5,499 nucleotides of DNA from JBDSYA01 sp039925865 (lineage in GTDB: Bacteria > Bacteroidota > Ignavibacteria > Tepidaquicellales > Tepidaquicellaceae), in the NCBI GenBank assembly GCA_039925865.1, contig JBDSYA010000260.1:1-5499 (forward strand), written 5' to 3'. Below the pieces are notes generated by a model. That model ran no database searches. It saw only the letters and a program-made list of their open reading frames with translations, and was not told where the DNA came from. Both the position numbers and the translations under genes were made by a program. How positions within the stretch are numbered: the first letter of the stretch is position 1; each line of letters opens with the position of its first letter. Shown here piece after piece: positions 1 through 5,471 of this stretch.

Positions 1-1
1 A

Positions 2-283
2 AGTGATGAAAGATTATCGGCTCCCGGAAAAATTGCAATTGTTTATTCACAGGAAAGTGAAGCGGAGGATTACAGACAATATATTAATTTTCTTAAAACA
101 AAAAATTACATTACCAGCGAAGTTGAAAGCTTTGAGCTTGCCGATATGCAGGGAATTCACGGACTTAAAGCACTTAGAATAACCGTTAACAGCAATCTTA
201 TATCAGATAAGAATAATGATGACAGGAAAAATGACAAGATTCTGAAAACTACAAGTGAGTATTTCGAAAGTTTGAAAAATTAA
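2..283 (+). CDS. C-terminal part of an unrecognised protein (5' end outside the window)
   Basis: An open frame enters at base 2 and runs 93 codons to TAA at 281-283; its start lies left of the window. I do not recognise the family. The fragment begins with a hydrophobic strand-like stretch (KIAIVYS, fragment residues 10-16), then an acidic, helix-prone stretch (SEAEDYRQYINFLK), then ELADMQGIHGLKALRITVN, which could form further helix and strand. This alternation suggests the end of a soluble alpha/beta domain. The last 30 or so residues are hydrophilic and rich in Lys, Asp and Asn, as in a flexible tail. No membrane segment, signal peptide or cysteine is visible. It reads in the same direction as arsC, but a 203 bp gap makes co-transcription uncertain. 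Codon use looks like that of the neighbours, and the frame is long enough in AT-rich DNA to be believable as coding. Confidence 0.7.
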   Translation, partial: SDERLSAPGKIAIVYSQESEAEDYRQYINFLKTKNYITSEVESFELADMQGIHGLKALRITVNSNLISDKNNDDRKNDKILKTTSEYFESLKN

Positions 284-288
284 TTTAT

Positions 289-315
289 TTTTATTAATAA
301 AAGTGGTTTTAAAAC
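289..315. repeat. Two adjacent AT-rich palindromes after the partial gene
   Basis: Bases 289-302 read TTTTATTAATAAAA, a perfect 14 bp palindrome. Bases 306-315 read GTTTTAAAAC, a perfect 10 bp palindrome. They start 6 bp after the stop of the partial gene, between it and arsC. Either could be a weak hairpin or a protein-binding site. There is no GC-rich stem followed by a T-run, so they are not a convincing intrinsic terminator. In DNA this AT-rich, such palindromes may arise by chance. Confidence 0.3.
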
Positions 316-456
316 TATGTTTTTGCAGAAGCCGCACAAGAGCAAATTGATCTTTCATTAGTTGGCTCACTCATCCGGATAATCCTGAGATTTTGTAAAC
401 CAGGAAAACATCTCAAAGTAAAATTTAATAATAACTTTAACCCGATTATTAAGTAA
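313..456 (+). other. Short open frame without a start codon, possible gene relic
   Basis: Between the partial gene and arsC, the frame bounded by TAA at 310-312 and TAA at 454-456 is open for 47 codons. It contains residues such as AEAAQEQIDLSLVGSL and a basic stretch FCKPGKHLKVKF. It has no ATG, GTG or TTG codon to begin from, and I recognise no family in it. It is in the same frame as arsC but separated from it by a stop. It may be the remnant of a decayed gene or simply chance. The rest of 284-486 is AT-rich and must hold the arsC promoter if arsC is transcribed on its own; I cannot fix the promoter elements with confidence. Confidence 0.12.
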
Positions 457-486
457 TTTAATTATATTGATAAAAATTTAAATTGT

Positions 487-912
487 TTGATAAAAAAAAT
501 ACTAATTCTCTGTACAGGTAATTCATGCAGAAGCCAGATGGCTGAAGCTTTTCTCCGGTCATTTGATAGCACACTTGAAGTTAATTCTGCAGGTACTTCT
601 CCTGCAAAAGAAATTAATCCTTATACTGTTAAAGTAATGAAGGAAGCGGGCATTGATGTAAGTAAGGCTGTTCCAAAAGATGTTGCAAAATTTACAAGTG
701 AATCATTTGATTTCGTTGTGACGGTATGCGATAATGCAAAAGAAATGTGTCCGGTTTTTACCGGTAAAGTTAAGAAACATCTGCATCTCGGATTCGTTGA
801 CCCGGCTGATGCAAAAGGCACTGAAGAAGAAATATTAAATGAATACAGGGAGATCAGAGAGGAAATTAAGACGACGTTCAAACAATTTTATATGACAAGA
901 CTTAAGTCATAA
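487..912 (+). CDS. arsC: Arsenate reductase, thioredoxin-coupled ArsC type
   Basis: This 141-residue cytoplasmic enzyme should reduce arsenate to arsenite, which is then exported. The fold is that of low-molecular-weight tyrosine phosphatases. The P-loop CTGNSCR spans residues 9-15, with Cys9 as the nucleophile. Cys81 and Cys88, in VCDNAKEMC, match the resolving pair Cys82/Cys89 of Staphylococcus aureus ArsC, and Asp105 in DPAD is the expected general acid. The redox pair separates it from plain LMW phosphatases and indicates recycling by thioredoxin, not glutaredoxin. Length fits the family (about 130-140). The start is TTG at 487: the only alternatives before the in-frame stop at 454 are non-standard, and the first internal ATG (codon 18) would remove the P-loop. 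No Shine-Dalgarno sequence is visible. No arsR, arsB or acr3 lies nearby, so it is an orphan here. It ends 15 bp from the convergent ppa. Confidence 0.93.
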   Translation: MIKKILILCTGNSCRSQMAEAFLRSFDSTLEVNSAGTSPAKEINPYTVKVMKEAGIDVSKAVPKDVAKFTSESFDFVVTVCDNAKEMCPVFTGKVKKHLHLGFVDPADAKGTEEEILNEYREIREEIKTTFKQFYMTRLKS

Positions 913-938
913 TTCGAATAAGGTCTATTAAATACCTT
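912..938. terminator. Weak hairpin between the convergent arsC and ppa ends
   Basis: The gap between the facing stop codons holds the palindrome ATTCGAAT (912-919), directly followed by a 5 bp inverted repeat AAGGT (920-924) and ACCTT (934-938) around a 9-base loop that contains the ppa stop codon. It could act as a two-way transcription barrier for arsC and ppa. The stem is short and no T-run follows on either strand, so this is a weak candidate only. Confidence 0.22.
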
Positions 939-1608
939 CACGGTTCAGAAGCGCACTAAGCTCTGAATATTTATCAAGATAATCTTTATTGCTGGCGTAT
1001 AAAACTTCATAAGCTTCATCTTTGCCGTAAACTCTTTCTATCTCGCATCTTTTACCTTCAGAATCCGGCGCATCCTTATAAGTAAGAAAATAATGCTTCA
1101 GTCTTTCTATAAAAGAATCTGCACAATCGGAAATATCTTTCCATTTATTAAATATTGCATCGTCTTTCATTACAGCAATTATTTTGTCATCAGCTTCATC
1201 GTTGTCTATTAAGCGCAGGCCTCCTATAGGTATAGCCTGAAGAAGAATGTTGCTGTGGTTCAGCGTTTTTTCCGTGACGACGCAAATATCCAAAGGATCT
1301 TTATCACCCACAATATCCTTCCTCCCCGTTTTTTCCATGCATAATTTCGCGACTCTTTCTGAACATAGTGTTTGAGGAATGAAGCCGTATGGAGTAGGGC
1401 AAATGTTAGAATATTTCTGCGGCCGGTCAACTTTCAGATAGCCGCTGTACTTTTCTATTTCATACTTTACGGTATCGGTAGGCACGATCTCGATATAAGT
1501 TGTAACAATTTTTGGAAATTCTTTTCCTATAGGCACTCCATGCCAGGGATGGGACTTCATGAGAAGCCTTATCCTGCTCCAGATTTCTTCCGTAATTAAT
1601 TCATTCAT
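928..1608 (-). CDS. ppa: Inorganic pyrophosphatase, soluble family I, Chlamydia-like form
   Basis: The enzyme hydrolyses PPi to two phosphates in the cytoplasm, pulling nucleotide polymerisation forward. The 226 residues carry the family I active site. By comparison with E. coli PPase: Glu40 (E20), Lys48 (K29), Glu50 (E31), Arg62 (R43), Tyr74 (Y55), Asp102/Asp104/Asp107 (D65/D67/D70), Asp135, Asp140, Lys142 (D97, D102, K104) and Tyr177-Lys178 (Y141-K142). The sequence pattern (HPWHG near the N-terminus, VDRPQKYSN, an insert of about 20 residues before the metal loop, LLQAIPIGG, EADDKIIAV, HYFLTYK) recalls the longer Chlamydia-type protein. The signature reads DKDPLDI; Lys103 occupies a position that is usually Gly, Ser, Asp or Asn. 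The ATG start lies 4 bp after the ruvA stop, implying coupled expression. Met17, just before HPWHG, is an alternative start. Confidence 0.93.
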   Translation of the reverse strand: MNELITEEIWSRIRLLMKSHPWHGVPIGKEFPKIVTTYIEIVPTDTVKYEIEKYSGYLKVDRPQKYSNICPTPYGFIPQTLCSERVAKLCMEKTGRKDIVGDKDPLDICVVTEKTLNHSNILLQAIPIGGLRLIDNDEADDKIIAVMKDDAIFNKWKDISDCADSFIERLKHYFLTYKDAPDSEGKRCEIERVYGKDEAYEVLYASNKDYLDKYSELSALLNREGI

Positions 1609-1612
1609 GAAT

Positions 1613-2230
1613 TTATTTTGAAATGTATTCTAATGACTTTCTTATAATATCTTCCGTCGTGAGTTTTAAATTTGGATCATTCGATTTTATAACTTCCCTG
1701 ATGATCTTCTCTGCTTCATTGCGTAGATATCCAAGATTCATTAAAGCATTTAAAGCTTCGAGCCTCACAAAATCTCCGGAGCCAGTGTCAAGCGTATCAA
1801 TTTTTTTCATATCCGGATCAATACTTATTTTATAAATTTTGTCCTTCAATGTCATCGAAATCAATTCAAGCTTTTTTATGCCAATGCCCGGAATTTTAAT
1901 TTGAGTTATATAATCCTGATTTGATATAAGACTTATAATTTCTTCAAAAGTTATGTGTGCTAAAATATTATGCGCAATTTTTGGACCGATGCCGCTCACT
2001 GAAATAAGCAGCCGGTACATTTCCCGTTCCTTCTCATCGATAAAGCCAAAAAGCTGTAAAGAATTTTCTTTTACATCCAGATATGTAACAACGGAATATT
2101 CATTGTTAAGCTCAGTGATCTTTTCGGAAAGTTTTTTCGATATTAAAATCTGGTATCCTACTCCGCTTACATCAAGAATTATCTCGCTGTTTTTTTTATA
2201 GATCAGCTTACCTCTTAAAGATGATATCAT
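1613..2230 (-). CDS. ruvA: Holliday junction branch migration protein RuvA
   Basis: RuvA binds four-way Holliday junctions as a tetramer and loads the RuvB motor for branch migration during recombinational repair. The 205-residue length is typical. The N-terminal OB-fold (about 1-64) starts MISSLRGK and has the VSGVGYQI segment. The middle domain has two helix-hairpin-helix motifs, SGIGPKIAHNIL (79-90) and PGIGIKKLELIS (114-125). The C-terminal RuvB-contacting domain (about 154-205) has EALNALMNLGY. The acidic pin of E. coli RuvA (Glu55-Asp56) is Glu55-Asn56 here, and the second hairpin lacks the usual KKTAER sequence. The ATG directly abuts the ruvC stop (TAAATG), and ppa follows 4 bp after the ruvA stop, so translation is probably coupled on both sides. 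ruvB is not adjacent. Confidence 0.95.
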   Translation of the reverse strand: MISSLRGKLIYKKNSEIILDVSGVGYQILISKKLSEKITELNNEYSVVTYLDVKENSLQLFGFIDEKEREMYRLLISVSGIGPKIAHNILAHITFEEIISLISNQDYITQIKIPGIGIKKLELISMTLKDKIYKISIDPDMKKIDTLDTGSGDFVRLEALNALMNLGYLRNEAEKIIREVIKSNDPNLKLTTEDIIRKSLEYISK

Positions 2231-2791
2231 TTATCCTGTCTTAACAATTCTTTCCGGATTTTTTTCAACAAACGATTTCCAGGAATTGCTTTTGATTTTC
2301 AGCGCGCCTTTTGTAAATATGTTTTGCGTATTATAAAAATGACATATTGCTACGGCAAGCGCGTCAGTTGAATCAAGTGAATCAACGTCCGATTTTATTG
2401 CAAGTATATTCCTGACCATATATTTAACCTGATCTTTAGATGAAGCACCGCTGCCGGTAACTGATTTCTTAATTTCTCTGGGAGAATATTCGCAGATATT
2501 AAGATTTGAATTCAATGCTGCTATTATAGCAACTCCCCTCGCCTGCCCGAGTTTGAGTGTAGACTGAATATTCTTTCCGTAAAAAGCAGTTTCTATTGCA
2601 AACTGATCCGGCCTGTGTTTTGAAATGCATTCCAGGCATTCATCATAAATTCTTTTTAATCTTATAGGCAGCGGGTCATTTGAATTTAAATTTATAACAT
2701 CAAAATGCACAAGTGAAGCGGAACCTGAGTCATGATCAATTATTCCGATCCCTGTTACTGATGTACCCGGATCAATACCTATTATTCGCAT
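2231..2791 (-). CDS. ruvC: Crossover junction endodeoxyribonuclease RuvC
   Basis: RuvC is the dimeric resolvase that makes paired symmetric cuts in Holliday junctions, working with RuvA and RuvB. The 186 residues form an RNase H-like fold with all four acidic Mg2+ ligands: Asp7 in GIDPG, Glu67 in AIETAF, and Asp140 and Asp143 in DSTDALA. Phe70 matches the base-stacking Phe69 of the E. coli protein, and the following KN and GQARG segments are standard. The catalytic core ends near residue 155. A basic tail of about 30 residues follows and contains WKSFVEKNPERI; similar tails occur, as I recall, in Bacteroidota RuvC. The ATG start lies 15 bp after the yebC stop. No Shine-Dalgarno sequence is seen. 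The order yebC-ruvC-ruvA is a widespread conserved cluster. Confidence 0.95.
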   Translation of the reverse strand: MRIIGIDPGTSVTGIGIIDHDSGSASLVHFDVINLNSNDPLPIRLKRIYDECLECISKHRPDQFAIETAFYGKNIQSTLKLGQARGVAIIAALNSNLNICEYSPREIKKSVTGSGASSKDQVKYMVRNILAIKSDVDSLDSTDALAVAICHFYNTQNIFTKGALKIKSNSWKSFVEKNPERIVKTG

Positions 2792-2806
2792 ATCATTAAA
2801 ATAAAT

Positions 2807-3535
2807 TTATTCTTCCGCAAAATCAGCATTTGTATAAACGTTTTGTATATCATCATTGTCCTCTATGGATTCAATACATCTGATAACTTCATCAATATGT
2901 TTGCCTTCAATAGGAAGCAAGTCTTTGGCAATATACTGAAGTGATGCGCTTTCAATTTTATAAGTTTTTTCTTCAATGGCTTTTCTGACCTTTTCAAAAT
3001 TTTCGATCGGAGAAATCACTTCATAATAATCTCCTTCTGACTTAAGGTCATCTCCGCCATTATCCATTACTACCTCCATCAGGTCATCTTCATTAATATT
3101 ATTTTTCTCAACGTTGACGACACCTTTCCTTTCAAACATCCATGCAACTGATCCTGATTCTCCGAGATTACAATTGTTCTTTGACATAGTATGACGCAGC
3201 TCTGCAACAGTCCGGTTTTTATTATCAGTAACACTTTCGATTATCATGGCTATTCCATGAGGAGCATATCCTTCATAAGTAATCTCTTCATACTTTACAC
3301 CCTCAAGTTCGCCGGTCCCTTTTTTTATTGCACGTGTAATATTTTCCTGTGGCATATTATTGCCCTTTGCGGTCTGTATCGCAAGTCTTAGCCTCGGATT
3401 AGCATCAGGATCACCTCCTCCGTCACGTGCCGAAATGGTTATTTCTTTTATGATCTTTGTAAAAACCCTGCCTCTTGCAGAATCTGTTGCTGCTTTTTTT
3501 CTTTTAATTGTTGCCCATTTGGAATGACCTGACAT
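2807..3535 (-). CDS. yebC: YebC/PmpR family protein (TACO1-like)
   Basis: This protein has 242 residues, full family length. It opens with the hallmark MSGHSKWATIKRKKAATDSARG, followed by FTKIIKEI, the GGGDPDANPRLR segment, and the long central stretch with YEGYAPHG, NRTVAELRH and GSVAWMFE that defines the family; the C-terminal third is acidic. Members were long annotated as DNA-binding transcriptional regulators. Mitochondrial TACO1 and later bacterial work point to a role at the ribosome, in translation of difficult sequences such as proline runs. The exact role here cannot be told from sequence. The start ATG gives the conserved MSGHSKW terminus; a GGGG run lies about 10 bases upstream, but it is not a typical ribosome binding site. 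It sits 36 bp after recJ and 15 bp before ruvC, the usual YebC-RuvC-RuvA arrangement. Confidence 0.95.
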   Translation of the reverse strand: MSGHSKWATIKRKKAATDSARGRVFTKIIKEITISARDGGGDPDANPRLRLAIQTAKGNNMPQENITRAIKKGTGELEGVKYEEITYEGYAPHGIAMIIESVTDNKNRTVAELRHTMSKNNCNLGESGSVAWMFERKGVVNVEKNNINEDDLMEVVMDNGGDDLKSEGDYYEVISPIENFEKVRKAIEEKTYKIESASLQYIAKDLLPIEGKHIDEVIRCIESIEDNDDIQNVYTNADFAEE

Positions 3536-3552
3536 TTAATTTTACCCCGCGT

Positions 3553-3572
3553 ATTATTTAATGTTAAATAAT
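3553..3572. repeat. Perfect 9 bp inverted repeat in the recJ-yebC gap
   Basis: ATTATTTAA (3553-3561) and TTAAATAAT (3564-3572) are exact reverse complements separated by two bases. They fill more than half of the 36 bp between recJ and yebC and touch the first base of the recJ stop codon. As RNA this would be an AT-only stem with a loop of about 4 bases; as DNA it could be an operator for an internal yebC promoter. There is no G+C in the arms, so it is not a standard terminator, and chance is a real possibility in this composition. Confidence 0.4.
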
Positions 3573-5320
3573 TAATTATTATTGAATTTCATGTCTCGGA
3601 TCCTGAGCTTAGTGAATTCCCTTCCGTTCCAAAAACTCTTATCAACTGAATAGCAAACATCACATATACTTCCCGGTTTAATATCATCCCTGAAATCAAG
3701 TGAATTAAAAAATATAGCCTCAAATATTTTATGGGTTTCGTTATCTCTTAATCTGAATATGTGTGTGTTAGCCCTCGCATATCGTACCTCACCGATTATC
3801 TGCACATCCTTTGTAACAAATACCGGTGTCATATTTTCCGGGCCGTGCGGCTCAAAGAAAGAAAGTATCTGAACCATTCTTGGTGATAGCTCCTCAAAGG
3901 TAACTTCAGCGTCGATCTCTATCTCAGGCATAAGTTGTTCTTTGGAAATTTCTTTTGTAGCAATATCATTAAAAAATATTTTGAAACTTTCAATTTTATC
4001 GAGTTCAATCTCAAGACCTGCTGCATGAAAATGACCCCCGAACTGGATCAGCTGATCTTCGCACTTTTTTAAAGCCTCGTAAATATTAAATGAATTTATG
4101 CTTCGTGCACTTCCCTTTGCGACACCGTTGACAGTCGTCAGCACTATAGAAGGCAAATTGTATTTTTCAACTAAACGTGCAGCAACAATTCCAATTACAC
4201 CTGGATGCCAGGTTTCATTATGAATTACAATTGCGCTGCAACTGCCGACATCCGTAAATTCTTCAAACATCTTAAAAGCATCATCAGTTATCGTCTTGTC
4301 TATTTCTCTTCTGTTTTGATTTTCATCGTTAAGAATAAATGCGAAATCTTTAATTTTGTCCTTATCAATGCAAGTGAGAAGCTCTACCGCCCTTTTTGCA
4401 TCTCCTAATCTTCCGACTGCATTTATCCTCGGTGCAACTGTGAAGACAATATTTCCTGTATTTAATTTTCCGAGTTTAAGTCCGCTTGATTCTATTAAGA
4501 TCTTAAGAGAGAGGCGAGGATTTGAATTTATTAATTTAAAACCCTCATTGACAAGGATCCGGTTTTCATCAATCAAAGGTACAATATCTGAAGCCGTAGC
4601 TATTGCCACAAGATCTATAAGAGAGTTTGGCAAAGCCGGATCTCCAAGTTTAGCAGCAACAGCCTGAGCAAGTTTAAATGCCACACCTGTCCCGCACAAA
4701 TATTTAAATGGATAAGTATCATCAACTCTGAGAGGATCCATCACTGCAAGAGCGGAAGGAATTTTTTCCGGAGGCCGGTGATGATCACAAATTATAAAAT
4801 CAATTCCCAGGGATTTTGCATAGTCAACTTTATCAGCGGCAGTAATCCCACAATCAATTGATACAATCAGTTTTATATTGTTTTTATTAGCATAATCGAT
4901 TGACAGGATTGAGATACCGTATCCTTCAATGATCCGGTCCGGAATATATATTTCAGGATTGAGGCCAAAGTTATTCAGAAACAACGAGAACATTGAAACA
5001 CCACAGGTACCGTCAACATCATAATCACCCAATATCATCAGAGTCTCTTTTGAATTAATGGCTTCAATAATACGGTCGGATGCAATGTTGCAATCCTTCA
5101 TTAAAAGAGGATCATGTAATTTTTCTACGGAGGGGCGAAAAAATTTGAGCATCTTATGATAATCGGAGATCCCTCTTGTATGAAGTAGCTTTAATGCAAG
5201 CTCAGGAAGCTGAACGTTTGTTTTAAGATTTCTTACTTCCCGGACAAATTCGGCAATATCTTCATTTTGGACAGACCGGTCTCTCCAATTTATAGATTTT
5301 GTTTTTCCATTCGTTTTCAA
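3572..5320 (-). CDS. recJ: Single-stranded-DNA-specific exonuclease RecJ
   Basis: RecJ degrades single-stranded DNA 5' to 3', acting in RecFOR recombination, base excision and mismatch repair. At 582 residues it is family length. The DHH domain has GDYDVDG (98-104; Asp99, Asp101, Asp103), the IDCG motif (Asp156), DHH at 179-181 and ATASDIVPL (Asp245), together giving the Mn2+/Mg2+ ligands. APRINAVGRLGDA follows at 297-308. The DHHA1 substrate-binding domain includes WHPGVIGIVAARL, KGSARS and FGGHFHAAGL (427-436). A C-terminal OB-type domain covers about 465-582. No catalytic residue is missing. The only standard start in frame is TTG at 5318-5320: TGA lies two codons upstream, and the first in-frame ATG is codon 57. 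An ATG 7 bases upstream is out of frame. The gene follows the tRNA-Leu by 21 bp and precedes yebC by 36 bp. Confidence 0.95.
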   Translation of the reverse strand: MKTNGKTKSINWRDRSVQNEDIAEFVREVRNLKTNVQLPELALKLLHTRGISDYHKMLKFFRPSVEKLHDPLLMKDCNIASDRIIEAINSKETLMILGDYDVDGTCGVSMFSLFLNNFGLNPEIYIPDRIIEGYGISILSIDYANKNNIKLIVSIDCGITAADKVDYAKSLGIDFIICDHHRPPEKIPSALAVMDPLRVDDTYPFKYLCGTGVAFKLAQAVAAKLGDPALPNSLIDLVAIATASDIVPLIDENRILVNEGFKLINSNPRLSLKILIESSGLKLGKLNTGNIVFTVAPRINAVGRLGDAKRAVELLTCIDKDKIKDFAFILNDENQNRREIDKTITDDAFKMFEEFTDVGSCSAIVIHNETWHPGVIGIVAARLVEKYNLPSIVLTTVNGVAKGSARSINSFNIYEALKKCEDQLIQFGGHFHAAGLEIELDKIESFKIFFNDIATKEISKEQLMPEIEIDAEVTFEELSPRMVQILSFFEPHGPENMTPVFVTKDVQIIGEVRYARANTHIFRLRDNETHKIFEAIFFNSLDFRDDIKPGSICDVCYSVDKSFWNGREFTKLRIRDMKFNNN

Positions 5321-5327
5321 TTCTCAT
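5262..5327 (-). other. Out-of-frame upstream ORF overlapping the recJ start
   Basis: An ATG at 5325-5327, 7 bases upstream of the recJ TTG, opens a 21-codon frame (starting MRIENEWKNK) that ends at TGA inside recJ. It could be a translated overlapping leader that lowers or couples RecJ synthesis, a sign of a one-base error near the A-run at the recJ start, or simply chance. Nothing in the peptide itself suggests a function. Confidence 0.15.
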
Positions 5328-5341
5328 ATCTTTATTTTATG

Positions 5342-5425
5342 TGCTCAAGGGGGGACTCGAACCCCCACCTTAATACTAAGACTGCACCCTGAATGCAGCG
5401 CGTCTACCAGTTCCGCCACTTAAGC
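5342..5425 (-). tRNA. tRNA-Leu, anticodon CAG
   Basis: The reverse strand folds as a complete class II tRNA of 84 nt. The acceptor arms are GCTTAAG and CTTGAGC (7 pairs, one G-U), with discriminator A at 5342, as expected for leucine. The D-arm has a GCG/CGC stem with GG in its loop. The anticodon stem CTGCA/TGCAG carries the loop TTCAGGG, giving anticodon CAG (5389-5391), which reads CUG. The long variable arm has a CTTA/TAAG stem. The T-arm is GGGGG-TTCGAGT-CCCCC. The CCA end is not encoded (the next bases are CAT), so it must be added enzymatically. It lies 21 bp upstream of recJ on the same strand, so a shared transcript with processing of the tRNA is plausible. Confidence 0.96.
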
Positions 5426-5442
5426 ATTACAAAAGGAAAATA

Positions 5443-5471
5443 ATTATACAGCCTTGCAAAAACAATTTTAA
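5443..5471 (-). promoter_or_regulatory. Candidate promoter of the tRNA-Leu/recJ unit
   Basis: On the minus strand, a perfect TATAAT lies at 5448-5443, ending 17 bp before the tRNA 5' end, with TG immediately before it. A start site about 7 bases downstream would leave a roughly 10-base leader on the tRNA, which is normal spacing. The -35 region is weak: TTAAAA (5471-5466) is at a 17 bp spacing. A TTTG at 5460-5457 recalls the Bacteroidota -33 motif but is too close to the TATAAT box. The position fits a tRNA promoter, but the match is to the sigma70 consensus, which some Bacteroidota do not use. The remaining bases to 5499 show nothing else. Confidence 0.42.

Noticed and set aside
317..361. 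14-codon ATG open frame in the intergenic region before arsC
   Set aside because: It is too short, lacks a ribosome binding site and has no features of a known leader peptide.
621..881. Minus-strand open frame of 86 codons inside arsC
   Set aside because: It is antisense to a gene with a full set of catalytic residues and its product resembles no family.
487..912. Reading the arsC product as a plain low-molecular-weight tyrosine phosphatase
   Set aside because: The Cys81/Cys88 redox pair plus the spacing of the P-loop and Asp105 match thioredoxin-type ArsC better.
1372..1599. Plus-strand open frame of 75 codons over ppa
   Set aside because: It is the complement of conserved pyrophosphatase coding sequence; no protein-like motif is seen.
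1623..2201. Two plus-strand open frames (1623-1835 and 1953-2201) over ruvA
   Set aside because: They are Ser/Ile/Phe-rich translations of the opposite strand of ruvA, typical of antisense shadow frames.
3191..3391. Plus-strand open frame of 66 codons over yebC
   Set aside because: It lies wholly within conserved YebC coding sequence on the other strand.
4205..4667. Two overlapping plus-strand open frames (4205-4408 and 4356-4667) over recJ
   Set aside because: They overlap each other and the DHH/DHHA1 region of RecJ, and show no recognisable domain.
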